Of a DNA stretch of 64,000 nt, positions 32,301 through 41,494 are shown piece by piece. Source of the DNA: Isochrysis galbana (taxonomy: Eukaryota; Haptophyta; Isochrysidales; Isochrysidaceae); NCBI GenBank assembly GCA_018136815.1, contig CM030937.1, positions 2,655,820 to 2,719,819 on the forward strand, written 5' to 3'. The notes below the pieces were generated by a model. It saw only the letters and a program-made list of their open reading frames with translations, was not told where the DNA came from and made no database searches. Made by a program: the position numbers and the translations under genes. Position 1 is the first letter of the stretch. Each line of letters begins with the position of its first letter.

Positions 32301-32960
32301 TATGGGTACACACCACTCTGGCAACACAGAGTAGGACTGACGGACACGACGCCCAGACGACGCACAAGAGCAGGACCCCCTCCACCCCTCCAGCAACCTC
32401 CCTCGGCAACGCTAACCTCCCCACCGCCCACACCCGACCCTCAGGAGCCAGACTCAGAGGATGAGGAACAACAAACAGACACAGACGCCATTTACGACTT
32501 GTCGTTCCAACAAGCGGACGACCTTGTCTTCCACGACACGACGGTCTACGCGGCCATCGTCGAACTTCTCCTCGAGCTCGAGGGCGTCGACCCCGAGCCC
32601 GACTTCTGGGCCCGCTCCTCTAGGGGCCCATGGCATATCGCCGTCAACGAGGATTGCGCCCAACAGTTCCAAGCCCGTTATGGACTCCAAACTACAATCC
32701 GCATCCACAGAGAAAGCGACCGGCCGACCGACCGACCGACCGACCGCTTTGTGTCTCTGTTCTCTACATACAGACAACAGACAACAGACAACAGACAACA
32801 GACGAGAACAGAGAAAGCGCGACCGACCGACCGACCGACCGACCGACCGACCGACCGCTTTGTGTCTCGGCCACCATCTACCACCGTTTCGGCTTCCCTT
32901 ATCACGAGCAGTGGTCGCCGAGCGCGAGAACAAGCTGGGCGGGCGCGCGCGGCCGAATGA
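31923..32960 (+). CDS. Open frame starting at the family B ATG, unknown protein
   Basis: 345 codons from the ATG that directly follows the family B hairpin. The first 150 residues are Pro/Gln/Arg-rich. The middle part is acidic and more protein-like: DSEDEEQQTDTDAIYDL, VYAAIVELLLELEGVDPEPD and WHIAVNEDCAQQFQARYG. The last third is made of (GACC)n and ACAGACA microsatellites (32716-32745, about 32770-32800, 32820-32858) read as Arg-Pro-Thr-Asp repeats, so the C-terminus is probably not genuine. It may be the coding part of a mobile element or a chance frame; I recognise no family. Confidence 0.3.
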   Translation: MERAGVTPLSSGPPAEGGPHTLADQSLAKRPRPPSEAEQVRATRVAPHGPWLRPQQPQQPGWPPPWETADCRPQEDSIRRARPTLHWACLMAEAPLTLARAAPPRRRGPWPGGPHGHNTLTDSNITYGYTPLWQHRVGLTDTTPRRRTRAGPPPPLQQPPSATLTSPPPTPDPQEPDSEDEEQQTDTDAIYDLSFQQADDLVFHDTTVYAAIVELLLELEGVDPEPDFWARSSRGPWHIAVNEDCAQQFQARYGLQTTIRIHRESDRPTDRPTDRFVSLFSTYRQQTTDNRQQTRTEKARPTDRPTDRPTDRFVSRPPSTTVSASLITSSGRRAREQAGRARAAE

Positions 32961-33714
32961 GTGCGCGCCAAGCGGCTGGGCGGGCCCCCAGCTCGAGCGC
33001 GGAGCTGCCTGCGCCGCGGCCTGCCTCACCTGCGAGGCAACAAGCAACAAGGGATGGTGGTGGCGCTGAGCACCGACCGACGGGGGGGCGGGGGGGACAC
33101 GCCACTGCCACTATCTCCACATACAAGGGGACGCAGCTCAGCGATGTGACTGGCTGGGCGGGGCAGGCAGGCCAAACAGCCTGCGAGCTGCGACGACCCG
33201 GCCAGCACCGTGGCGTCCGTAGGGTACTGCACAGGTGACAGGCCACTGAAAGGCTGAAAGGGGGCGGCGCCCATTTGAAGAGCTGAAGAGCGCGTGCCCG
33301 GGTAACAGTGTCTCATGATGTCTTACAAGTGTCTTACAAGTGTCTTACAAGTGTCTTACGTCTTATTTACGAATGTCGCCCGGTGCTGCCATGACTGTCT
33401 TACTACGTCTTATTTACGAAGGTCTTGGTAACACATCCCCAGAGTCTTACTTATCTCAAAAAGTTAATGAGCACCCAACACTGGTTTTCTTACTCTGAAG
33501 GTGAACCCTTGGTGTAGCTGAGTGAAAAGGAACAAGAAAACTCTGACTGTGCGAGAGGCGGAAGAGAGGCGCGAGAGCCCGAGAGGGAGCGCACTCAGCT
33601 GCGCTGGGTCGTGCGCTGCTCGCACTGGCCTCTCCCTCTTGGTCTCTCGGCTTCGCACTGGCCTCTCCCTCTTGGTCTCTCGGCTGGTGAGCGGTAGGCT
33701 CGCGCGCGTGCGCA
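32961..33714. other. Intergenic and 5' leader of the MED17-like gene
   Basis: Holds an 11-base tandem repeat (TGTCTTACAAG, about four units, 33322-33360), two copies of CGTCTTATTTACGAA (33359 and 33404), and a 33-base exact tandem duplication beginning GCACTGGCCTCTCCC at 33621 and 33654, which lies in the leader just before the ATG at 33715. Confidence 0.6.
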
Positions 33715-36501
33715 ATGTCGTCCACGGCCGCCAATCTGATATTGCGCCTCGAGCCCGCCCCCCTGCGCGCCGTGCGATCGATTACAGCAGACGGCACGGT
33801 CGAGTATGAGACGGCTGCCGCTGCCGCTGACCAGCCACTCAAGGCTTTTGAGGAGCGGCAGCGTTGCATCGTCAAGAAGCTTCCTGCATACACACTGCTC
33901 TCTCCGCTAGATCTTCTGAATGAGGAGGAGGAGGAGCGCGGCGCAGAGGAAGACAGCACTACTGATGTAGCTGCCACAGACATGGAGGTTGAAGACGGCA
34001 CGCCCGAGGGCACAAATGCCCCAGGCTCGGCGGTGTCCGCTGCCCCACCGGCATATGCAGCAAAGCACGCCGAAGCGAGCGCCCGACTAGCTGCTGCACG
34101 AGCAGAGGCCGCATGCTTGGTGGAAATGCTGTCCATGTTGCGGCAGCGGCAATACTTGGTTCCATTCCAGCTCATGGGCCTGCCTGTGCCTCCACTGCAG
34201 CTCGAGGACGATCCGGCGCTCCAGCTACGCCGCACACAAGAGCAAATTGGTGTTGCAGTCTCGAATCTTCAACGCGGCGTCGTAGGTCTGCGCTCACGAC
34301 TCAAATCCGAGCGGAACTTCTTCTCACAGGTCGCGGCTTTGCGCTCGCACTGGCGCATCTTGGACATCAACTCCAGACCTTCGGGCGCATGGGAGAGAGC
34401 GTACGAGGTGACGATTTCGCTCGGTGACCTCAGCAATCTTGGACCATCCAGAGCAGGTGGGGCTACTAGCACCGCGCATTCCGCCTCCGCCTCGTCTCGG
34501 GCGAGCTCCATTGGAAACGATGACGACGAGGAAGATGAGACAATCATGCAGTCCTTGCACTCCGGCGCTGCAGTGGCTCGGCTTCGATGCGATGCGAATG
34601 GGCATCTTTTGCCATTGCACGACGCGTCCGAGGCAGTGATTGCTCGCACCGGCATCCCATGTGTACGTGTGCCCATGCCGCATCATCTGCAACTGATCGC
34701 TCTGGAGTCAGGCAGTGACACCGGACATGATGATGGTGATCCAGCATCCAAGGTGTCCGACCAGACAGGCATGGCTTTGCCCTCTCGCGATCGTGTAGGC
34801 GCATTGGACAAGAAAACTGGCCCATTAGGGACTGTACATTCTTCTCTGCTAGCTGCTCTTGCTATGCGCCGATCTCGGGCACTGTTGCGACACTTTAATC
34901 GGGTGGCTGGCGGACGCATTGGTGGGACAAGTGATGCCAGTGCCGGGATTCACTCCACAAGCATCAAAGGTAGTGAAAGCGGCAGTGCACACATGTTGAG
35001 TCTCGATGCACTTGGCTCCAGTAACCTGGCGGCAGGAAGGGGCAGCAGCATGAGAGAGGACCAGGGTAATTACAGCAGTAGTTTCACTGGTAGTGCCCTT
35101 GCGACATCAGCTGGTGGAACGAACAGCGTGGCCCTCCTTGGTGCCGAATCCCGACGTCTGCTGCTCGGGTGCGCGGCAACACCGGACCATGTGCTAGAGG
35201 TTCGCTTGCAACACGTGCCGCCACTGACATTGTTGCACGCTGATTCTGGACCAGCAGCTGCGGCATCGCCGGGTAGGGCATCGACCAAGACGCGTCCTCC
35301 ACCTCCAAACACATCACATGCGTCCGATAACGCTTCAACGGGTGTGCAACCAACAGATACGGTTGAGTGCTATCATTCACCAAGTGCAACTTCCGGAAGG
35401 TCTGTTCCCGCTGAGTTGTTGCATGCAACTCCATGCCTCAGCGCCATTGACGCCGCTCTTCTCGGCCGGGTGGTTCGATCGTCTCCGCATACCCCGGCGA
35501 ATACGGGGATGTCGCACTTTATGACCGCCCTTGAAACGAGCGCCGAGTCCTTTGGTTCCGTCGCCGACCCTCGTCTGTTCGAATTCATTCCGAAGGAAGC
35601 AACACCCTTCCAGCTGGAAACATCAAAATCTCATCATCTTGAATGGCTCGTCGGCGCCGCTTCGTTCAACGCAGTCCAGCACAGGCTTCGCGAGTCTCTG
35701 CATACTGTCACCCGTGTCTGGATGGAGCCAATCCTCCGCTGTAGTTGGGAATTCCTGCCGCCCGGGCGAGCGAGCCCCACACCGCCTTCCGTCACCTCAG
35801 CAGTGGCCGGGCCTGCCGCGCTCGTGACGCTCACTGTGCACCTCAGCGATTTGTGGAAGAAGGGGACGCTCGGCACTAAACTTGCACCCGAGGACACCGG
35901 CTCCCAGTGTGCGATGCAATTGGGAGTTGCGGTTGGAGCATGTCTTTGCATTTCGAGTGGACCTGGAGGTTGCTGTATAGAGCTAGAAGCGATGGGCGGC
36001 ATAAGCTCACGTGCACACGCCTCCGATTTTGGCGATATCGATGTGCCATCCGACGGGTTGCCAGGTGCTCATATTGAGCTTGCCTCCACCACGGATTTAC
36101 TACGCGGGCTCACTGGCGAAGTTGCAACGGCGGCTGTCCCAGGCGTGATCCATTCCCTCCTTGGGCGGGTACTCTTGAGCGCGCTACGATCCCGCCTCCT
36201 TGCGTTTCGTCTCGACGTCCAGCTCAATCTCGAGACCAATGAGATGACTGTGCGTCCGGCTACCTCGTCGCACCGTTCACCGGGACTCCTACCCTCGCCT
36301 TCTTTTGCAACTTCGTCTTGGGTGCACATCGCCGTGGTTCCATTGCCAATGACTGCGGGAATTGGGTCTGCACCACCATTGCAAGTGCGTCGAAGCAGTG
36401 ACGGTGGTAAGCCAATTTGGGGGCGCTCCTTGCAGCAGCTGGAGGGTGTCGGGCAACTTAATCAGCTAATGCTACTCATCAAGAGAGAACTCCGTGTGTG
36501 A
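33715..36501 (+). CDS. Mediator subunit 17-like protein
   Basis: A single exon of 928 residues. MED17 is the scaffold of the Mediator head module, which links transcription factors to RNA polymerase II in the nucleus. The similarity I see lies in the N-terminal third: the helical segment YAAKHAEASARLAAARAEAA, the LRRTQEQIGVAVSNLQ region and FFSQVAALRSHWRI, which fits the MED17 pattern of a helix ending in L-R-x-x-W-R-L followed by a beta domain (YEVTISLGDLS; GIPCVRVPMPHHL). An acidic stretch (EEEEERGAEED) and several Ser/Gly-rich insertions make it longer than the human protein (about 650). The C-terminal 300 residues are a mixed domain that I cannot assign. The leader has an exact tandem duplication. 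Moderate confidence in the name, high confidence that it is a real gene. Confidence 0.55.
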   Translation: MSSTAANLILRLEPAPLRAVRSITADGTVEYETAAAAADQPLKAFEERQRCIVKKLPAYTLLSPLDLLNEEEEERGAEEDSTTDVAATDMEVEDGTPEGTNAPGSAVSAAPPAYAAKHAEASARLAAARAEAACLVEMLSMLRQRQYLVPFQLMGLPVPPLQLEDDPALQLRRTQEQIGVAVSNLQRGVVGLRSRLKSERNFFSQVAALRSHWRILDINSRPSGAWERAYEVTISLGDLSNLGPSRAGGATSTAHSASASSRASSIGNDDDEEDETIMQSLHSGAAVARLRCDANGHLLPLHDASEAVIARTGIPCVRVPMPHHLQLIALESGSDTGHDDGDPASKVSDQTGMALPSRDRVGALDKKTGPLGTVHSSLLAALAMRRSRALLRHFNRVAGGRIGGTSDASAGIHSTSIKGSESGSAHMLSLDALGSSNLAAGRGSSMREDQGNYSSSFTGSALATSAGGTNSVALLGAESRRLLLGCAATPDHVLEVRLQHVPPLTLLHADSGPAAAASPGRASTKTRPPPPNTSHASDNASTGVQPTDTVECYHSPSATSGRSVPAELLHATPCLSAIDAALLGRVVRSSPHTPANTGMSHFMTALETSAESFGSVADPRLFEFIPKEATPFQLETSKSHHLEWLVGAASFNAVQHRLRESLHTVTRVWMEPILRCSWEFLPPGRASPTPPSVTSAVAGPAALVTLTVHLSDLWKKGTLGTKLAPEDTGSQCAMQLGVAVGACLCISSGPGGCCIELEAMGGISSRAHASDFGDIDVPSDGLPGAHIELASTTDLLRGLTGEVATAAVPGVIHSLLGRVLLSALRSRLLAFRLDVQLNLETNEMTVRPATSSHRSPGLLPSPSFATSSWVHIAVVPLPMTAGIGSAPPLQVRRSSDGGKPIWGRSLQQLEGVGQLNQLMLLIKRELRV

Positions 36502-37012
36502 AACAAAACTAGTTGTGTGTGTTGCACTTGACTCGTGCCACTTTGTCGCTTGTGAGTCCGCCATCCACTCTACTGTAGCTTCATCGCTACCTGGGGCCAA
36601 GAGCCAAAGCTGTGTTCCCAAGGCGGGTGAGCAATCTCGAGCTATTGGCCGCGCGCCCTCGGTAGGAGCCTATCAGATGTGAAGACGAGTCGCCATTTTC
36701 AGATCTCCACGAATAACGCTCCAACCTCGCCGCAGGACCCCGGCTATGGCTCGTCTTCCCGCCTTTTCCGCCCCCGGCGAGCCACCTTCCTAAGGGGATT
36801 TCATTCTTCGTCGCTCTTGCCTCTCGGGATGACCCATTGATAAAGATTCCCTTGCGTTCAAAATTTTGTCCTTACGCCTCTCTCGTTCTTGTTCTTTGAT
36901 GTGTATGGAATGCTGCCACTCTTGCTCCCTTTCCCGAATGGTGTCTCCTCCTCTTGCCCTTAGCCCCTCGCTATTTGCTTCTTCACTCCTACACGCCCTC
37001 TTGTCACCTTGC
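36502..37012. other. Intergenic, 3' flank of the MED17-like gene
   Basis: Short frames only; none recognised. A family B hairpin starts at its right edge. Confidence 0.45.
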
Positions 37013-37110
37013 GGCAACTAAGTTTATACTTGGTTCACCTATGAGGGGGCACGAGCCCCCCCCTCTCTCCACTCCTCCTCCGCTTTGGGGGAGGAACCAG
37101 CCCCATCCTC
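37013..37110 (+). repeat. Repeat family B copy (5' part)
   Basis: CAACTAAGTTTATACTTGG, TTCACCT, then ATG and a textbook GGGGGC-ACGA-GCCCCC hairpin, then CTCTCTCCACTCC. Nearly the same as 24075 and the reverse of 14842. It leads straight into a retropepsin-like frame. Confidence 0.8.
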
Positions 37111-37365
37111 CGGTCATGCCTTAGTTTGCCGTCACTCCGCCACGGGCCCTACTCGTTACATCGTCGATTCCGCTCTCGCCGTCAACAAGACTCTCGCGGA
37201 CACGGGAGCCGGCCCCTCGGTTGTAACCACTGAGCTGCTGGCTGCATTGCCCCGCGACGCTTGCGTCTTGATCGAACACGCTTCAGACCGACCTGCCGTC
37301 GTCGGACCGGACGGTAACCCCCTCCGCACTCGCGGCTACGCTACGTTGGTCTTCTCCCTCTCCGG
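37085..37365 (+). pseudogene. Retropepsin (aspartic protease) fragment of a retroelement
   Basis: The frame encodes RYIVDSALAVNKTLADTGAG followed by PSVVTTELLAALP, which fits the retroviral-type aspartic protease active site (D-T-G-A) and its following strand; GYATLVFSLSG farther on fits the second half. Both ends are missing: upstream is a family B start and downstream is a 23-base tandem repeat. A broken remnant, not a gene. It is not related in sequence to the copia protease at 8521. Confidence 0.6.
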
Positions 37366-37417
37366 TCCCCTCGTTTCGTTGGTTCTACGCTCGTTTTCGT
37401 TATCTCTGCCGTTCCTC

Positions 37418-37492
37418 CGCGGTCGCCGAATTTCCCCCCCCGCGGTCGCCGAATTTCTCCCCCGCGGTCGCCGAATTTTTTCCCCGCGGTCG
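37418..37492. repeat. 23-base tandem repeat, about 3.3 units
   Basis: Units read CCGCGGTCGCCGAATTTCYC with C or T padding, at about 37418, 37441, 37464 and a partial at 37487. It sits between the retropepsin remnant (plus) and the BED-finger remnant (minus). Confidence 0.85.
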
Positions 37493-37494
37493 GC

Positions 37495-37943
37495 TTGCAA
37501 GCACGTATCGTGCGGGGCACTACGGCAGGGTCAATATGACACCTGATCTGGAACGGCCCGCCCGTGAAGTGGAAGCCGCAGAACAGGCATTGCTTGCGCT
37601 TTGTGTTGCGCGCTCGCCCAGACACCTCATCGACTGTCGACCACTCGAGAAGCGTCCCCTTGAGTTTTGCGATGGGTTGGCAGCCCCATGACGTGAGGCT
37701 GTCACCCAAGGCCAAGGCAGTGTTGCTATGCTCATCACCGCCCGTTCCCTCCACGCCAGAAGTGGTCGCTGGAGCGATGGCGAGCATGTGCAGGGAGGGA
37801 GGAAAGGAGGGGGGAAGGGGGAGCGCGGCCCTCCGACGCCCGGCGTCGCCAACGGACTTTTGTCTCATTGTCTCCCGCGCGAGGCCGTCTATTTTTATTT
37901 TCTTTTGGTAGAACACCGAACACCCTCTTAAATAGTGGAACAT
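37495..37943 (-). pseudogene. BED zinc-finger (hAT-type) transposase N-terminal fragment
   Basis: The minus-strand frame encodes RNTKRKQCLFCGFHFTGG then FQIRCHI and a further Cys (RTIRAC), the C-x2-C...H pattern of BED fingers in hAT transposases, where the finger binds the transposon ends. After the finger the frame runs into the 23-base tandem repeat, so the catalytic part is lost. Its start lies beside the TAAGAGGGTG inverted-repeat motif at 37921-37930. Confidence 0.55.
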
Positions 37944-37960
37944 CCTCTTTAATAATAGTC

Positions 37961-40204
37961 CTAAGAGGGTGCAACCTCAGGTTTGGTTGTTTTTTCCGCA
38001 AGTGCCCCCCATGTGGACAACGCCTTGAGTCCGCGGCCCTGATCGGCCAGCGCCTTGCGCAGCTTCCAGTTCTCATCGGCGCGACAGCATGGCAGAGAGC
38101 ACGCCGGCCTCTGCGCGGGACGCTTGCAGCTCAGCGGGACGCCGAGTTTCTTGGACAGCTCAGGCCACTGCAACCAACCGAGTGTTCGTCGTGTTGGCAT
38201 CACCTCTTCGCTCCAAAAGTTTTTTGGAGGCCGACGTGCTTCCAAGGAAGACAAGACCCTGTGCGGTGACTTGGTCGTCGTACCCGTAAAACGATGTGAC
38301 GCGCGCCTCGCCCAGGCGAACCGTCTGCGGCAGATCGAGCTGAATCCACTCGCCGCCATACGACGTACTGCCGCCGGCCAGCGTCGTTATCGCACCCGTC
38401 GGCAAGCCGCGGGTGTCGTATTTCCCCAGTGCGCTCATCCAACGCCCAAAATCATCGTCGTCGAACGCCTTCCAAGGGCGCATTTGATCGTCAAATGACT
38501 GGAAGGACGACACGGACACCGTGTACAGCCCGTCCGCCAGCTGCGTCTGGTAGTCGGTGAGCGCTGCGGTGGGGCACTCGGACAGCGCCAGCGGCGCGGG
38601 GGGCGGTCTGCGTGGCGGCTGCGGCAACGCGGGGGGTGGAGACGGTGGGCGGAAGTTGTCGCGCACGCAGACACACATCAAAGCATCTGCTGCACATCCC
38701 AGCGGGTCGCCGGGGAAGGGGGCCGTCTGATGCCGCACGCGGTAGTGGCCCAACTCGTAAAAGATGGCGCAGCCGCTCCACGTTGCCTCGCCCACCTGCA
38801 CGTACCTTTCAAACGCCAGGCCGACCGCAGCGGCGTAGTCGCGGCAGTGCCTGTACGCAGGCTCCGATGTGCTCAAAGGGCACGCGCTCGCCTCGAGCAC
38901 CGTCGTCTCGGAGGCGGCATCGCCCAGAGCTTGCTGGGCCGCAGTCGCGTTGCGCGAGACAAACTCGTAGGCGGCAGCGTTGCCCGGTGTGGTCACCGCG
39001 AATGGGGGGATCGCGGGCGGCGGGGAAGGCGGCGCGGGGGGAGCGGGCGGCGAGGGGGGCGGAGGCGGCGCGGGCGGGACGGCGAGCAAGCGCAACCCGC
39101 CCATCTCGCACGCACCGCCACTACCGGCGCCGACCGCGGTGACGACCACGCGCACCGTCCGCACCTGGCCGAGCGCGTCGATCGGCAGCTGCCGGCGCTC
39201 GCCCGGGGTGAGGCTGAGGTTGGTCGCGCTCAGCAGCACACTCCACGCGGAACCGTCGTCAGAGGAGCCGAGCGCAACAAGCGCACGTGGCAGTTGACCA
39301 GGCACGCCTCCGCTGCCGGCCTGCAGCTCGAGCGCGTTGAGGGAGGCGGGGTGCGGAAGTTGAAGCTGGACCCACTGGCCGCGGACCGCCTGTCCGCCGG
39401 CGAGCGTCTCGAGGAGGGCGCGCACCTGAAGCTCGCTGAGATTGACGTACGCGATGTCGTTGTACGGCTGGCCGTAGCGCACGCTGAGGTACCGAGTCAC
39501 CGTACCGGCGAGCGAGAAGGTGCGCTGCACATCGGCGAGCGGCGGCGGCTCAGGCTCGTCACTCTGCAGCACGAGCGTCCACGGCCCGCCGGGGGAGTCC
39601 GACGAGTAGAACGATACCAGGCGAGGAAAGCGGTTCGGAGTGTAGGAGAAGAGCGTGGCCGACGTCAGCGCGTATACCTCGCCAAAGTCGAGATCAACGC
39701 GCGCAGTCTCGTAGCTCCGTGTCTGGTAGATGGCGTTGCCCTGGTAGCCGACGTCGTGAGGGTTTGAGGAGGTGCGATCGAAGAGTCCATCAACCTCCCT
39801 GAAAGGATCGTTGGACGGGGTCGAGTACAGCACGTTGTGCGCGCTGAGCGCAAGCAACCCGTCGGACGCGGCCTCGCCGGTCACCTCATCGTAGTAGCCG
39901 GTGCCAGAGACCCAACCGACGCTCAGGTTGGCCGCGAACGCACGCCACGCCTCGCGCCCGTCGGCGGAGCTCGACGCGCTCGTCGGCAGGGTCACATTGG
40001 AGCCATCGACCTCCACTTCCGTAAGCATCGTGGACGTTCCCCCGCTGTTTGTGATCACGAGCCGAAGAGTGTCGCACGCGCGATTCACGTACATGGTGGT
40101 GAACGCGGCGCTCAGCGCGAAGTTAGGGGTCGGTAGAAATTATATACCTAAAAAGCCGGGAGGGGCGTGACAAAAAAAAGGAACCTCGAGTTGCACCCTC
40201 TTAG
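37961..40204. mobile_element. Candidate 2.2-kb element with inverted ends enclosing one gene
   Basis: The left end CTAAGAGGGTGCAAC (37961-37975) is repeated inverted at 40190-40204 without mismatch. The next 30 or so bases at both ends remain alike in a looser way (AGG, a T-rich run, then a C-rich run). The discoidin-type gene fills about 86 percent of the interval. A further inverted copy of CACCCTCTTA lies just outside at 37921-37930, forming a palindrome with the left end. The TA(A)GAGGGTGCAA end resembles hAT-type termini, and a BED-finger fragment adjoins it. No target-site duplication was found at either side, which weakens the transposon reading. Confidence 0.45.
38160..40094 (-). CDS. 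Discoidin-like, proline-rich extracellular or fibre-type protein
   Basis: A single frame of 644 residues. Order: an N-terminal beta domain (VNRACDTLRLVITNSGG); a discoidin (F5/8 type C)-like domain at about 110-225 (YETARVDLDFGEVYALTSATLFS ... YLSVRYGQPYND); a second at about 235-345 (GQWVQLQLPHPASLNALELQ ...); a Pro/Ser linker; a cysteine-containing domain; a second Pro-rich linker; and a C-terminal domain with WKAFDDDDFGRWMSALGKYD and GGEWIQLDLPQTVRLGEA. The last module resembles a beta domain found in large algal viruses and in algal surface proteins; I cannot tell which source applies. There is no signal peptide in this model, and a few codons open upstream of the ATG. The C-terminus (KKLLERRGDANTTNTRL) is atypical and may reflect a frameshift. 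It lies inside the inverted-end unit 37961-40204. Confidence 0.7.
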   Translation of the reverse strand: MYVNRACDTLRLVITNSGGTSTMLTEVEVDGSNVTLPTSASSSADGREAWRAFAANLSVGWVSGTGYYDEVTGEAASDGLLALSAHNVLYSTPSNDPFREVDGLFDRTSSNPHDVGYQGNAIYQTRSYETARVDLDFGEVYALTSATLFSYTPNRFPRLVSFYSSDSPGGPWTLVLQSDEPEPPPLADVQRTFSLAGTVTRYLSVRYGQPYNDIAYVNLSELQVRALLETLAGGQAVRGQWVQLQLPHPASLNALELQAGSGGVPGQLPRALVALGSSDDGSAWSVLLSATNLSLTPGERRQLPIDALGQVRTVRVVVTAVGAGSGGACEMGGLRLLAVPPAPPPPPSPPAPPAPPSPPPAIPPFAVTTPGNAAAYEFVSRNATAAQQALGDAASETTVLEASACPLSTSEPAYRHCRDYAAAVGLAFERYVQVGEATWSGCAIFYELGHYRVRHQTAPFPGDPLGCAADALMCVCVRDNFRPPSPPPALPQPPRRPPPAPLALSECPTAALTDYQTQLADGLYTVSVSSFQSFDDQMRPWKAFDDDDFGRWMSALGKYDTRGLPTGAITTLAGGSTSYGGEWIQLDLPQTVRLGEARVTSFYGYDDQVTAQGLVFLGSTSASKKLLERRGDANTTNTRLVAVA

Positions 40205-40436
40205 CACTGACACCTGATATCAGTGTTCCGGCATTGTGGAGCTGCTACTGATAGTGAAAGCTGATATCAGTACTGCTGAACCATCCTTGCACGGGGAGAG
40301 AAGCCTGATGGCGGGGGGGGTAGGGGCGGGGGGTGGTGGCAGAGGGGACCGCCAGAGAGCCAGCGGAAAGGCTCCGCTAGCGGCCAATGTGAAAATCAAA
40401 GGGTGCATTGGACCAAAGTACGAGGACTTCGTGCTA
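40205..40436. other. Intergenic with palindromic ATATC motifs
   Basis: CCTGATATCAGTG (about 40213-40225) and GCTGATATCAGTA (about 40260-40272) are palindromic and repeated; CACTGACACCTGATATCAGTG can fold into a hairpin. No gene seen. Confidence 0.5.
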
Positions 40437-40562
40437 CGTTGCAAAAACCTAGCTGTGAAAAACAGCGGGTGAGGGCTAGAAAAACATTAAAAACAGCTGT
40501 TTTTGGGAATCGAAAAAAAACAGTAAAAAACAGTGCGAAAAACAGTGGGGCCACATATACCG
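40437..40562 (+). repeat. Repeat family C copy (end region)
   Basis: Contains CCTAGCTGTGAAAAACAGCG, GTGAGGG, a block of AAAACAGCTGTTTTTGGGAATCG, repeated AAAAACAG units and GGGGCCACATATACCGCA. The same series occurs in reverse at 49403-49527. It is joined on the right to a family B start. Confidence 0.8.
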
Positions 40563-40564
40563 CA

Positions 40565-41095
40565 AGGGGGCAAACCTACTTTTAAAAGTGGGGGTCAATG
40601 GGGGCCTCGCGCCCCCCTCTCTCCATCGCGGACACCCCCCGGGGTGGGCCTGTACACTCAACCCCAGCCCCTGCCCTTTGGCAGGGGCAGGGCACTCATC
40701 ATTCCTGCCCAGACCCTTCGTGGGCGCGGGCCGCGAGCTGCACTCCCACGCCCGCGCTGGGCCTGCCCTCGAGCTGACTCCCCCCCTGTCCCTGGTCGCC
40801 AGGCATACAGGGGTCTTCTGGCGGCTCCCATGGCCAGCGAGGCGAGCGTGGGAGAGGCAGGGGGGGCCAGGGGCTGAGCCCCAGCCTCCACTGCCCCCTG
40901 AGCTGCCCTTGCTGGCCCCCTGGGAGCCCCCAAAGGACCCCTGAGAGCAGGCCAGGGCGCGCCGCATGGCGACGCGCCGCAGGGACAACGATGGGTGAGA
41001 GTGGAGAGAGGGAGAGGGGGGGTTTTGCACCCCCCCCGATGGAGTGCAGTGAGAAACGGGCCCCGTTTGCGTTAGCAAACGGGTGAGGGGCGGCT
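40565..41095 (+). repeat. Repeat family B, longest copy
   Basis: Starts CCTACTTTTAAAAGTGGG, then GGTCA, ATG and GGGGGC-CTCGC-GCCCCC. The body holds CCCACGCCCGCGCTGGGC, the GCCAGCGAGGCGAGCGTGGG block and CTGCCCCCTGAGCTGCC, shared with 14440, 53265 and 59003. The right part has GATGGAGTGCAGTGAG and an inverted CCCGTTTGC/GCAAACGGG pair at about 41062-41083, which may mark the other end. Confidence 0.8.
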
Positions 41096-41494
41096 GGCGA
41101 CAGGAGGAAGACGAGAAGGGAGTGGCTCAATGGCGAGGAGAGTATCCCTGGTGGCGCAGGCTACTCGAGTCGCAGTCACTTATTTCTCGAGGACCGCTCA
41201 CGGCGCGAGCTGGTAAGGGCCGTTCTTCTTGGTTTTAGAGAGTTCCTCCCCCCCCCCCCGGTGCTTTTTCCCGGAGAGTCGGCCGGCGTCGACCGGTCCG
41301 CCTCAATGGGTTTTCCCTCATTTTAACTTGTGGGGGGTTAGAATGGGAGCCGGGGGTCTGCGAGGGGGGAGATGCGGAGGGGTGCATACGTGTATGTGTC
41401 TGTGGCAGCAACATGCGCCGAGGCGTACGGGCAGGTGCGCTGAGGGTTGTCGTGTTGGTACCGGGCTAGTGAGAGTAGTGGTACTAATGCTCAG
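41096..41494. other. Intergenic, no gene seen
   Basis: GC-rich DNA with C and G runs (41250-41263). No frame recognised. Confidence 0.4.

Noticed and set aside
37961-40204. Polinton or virophage integration
   Set aside because: Too short, and no capsid, ATPase, protease or polymerase gene; only one surface-type gene is present.
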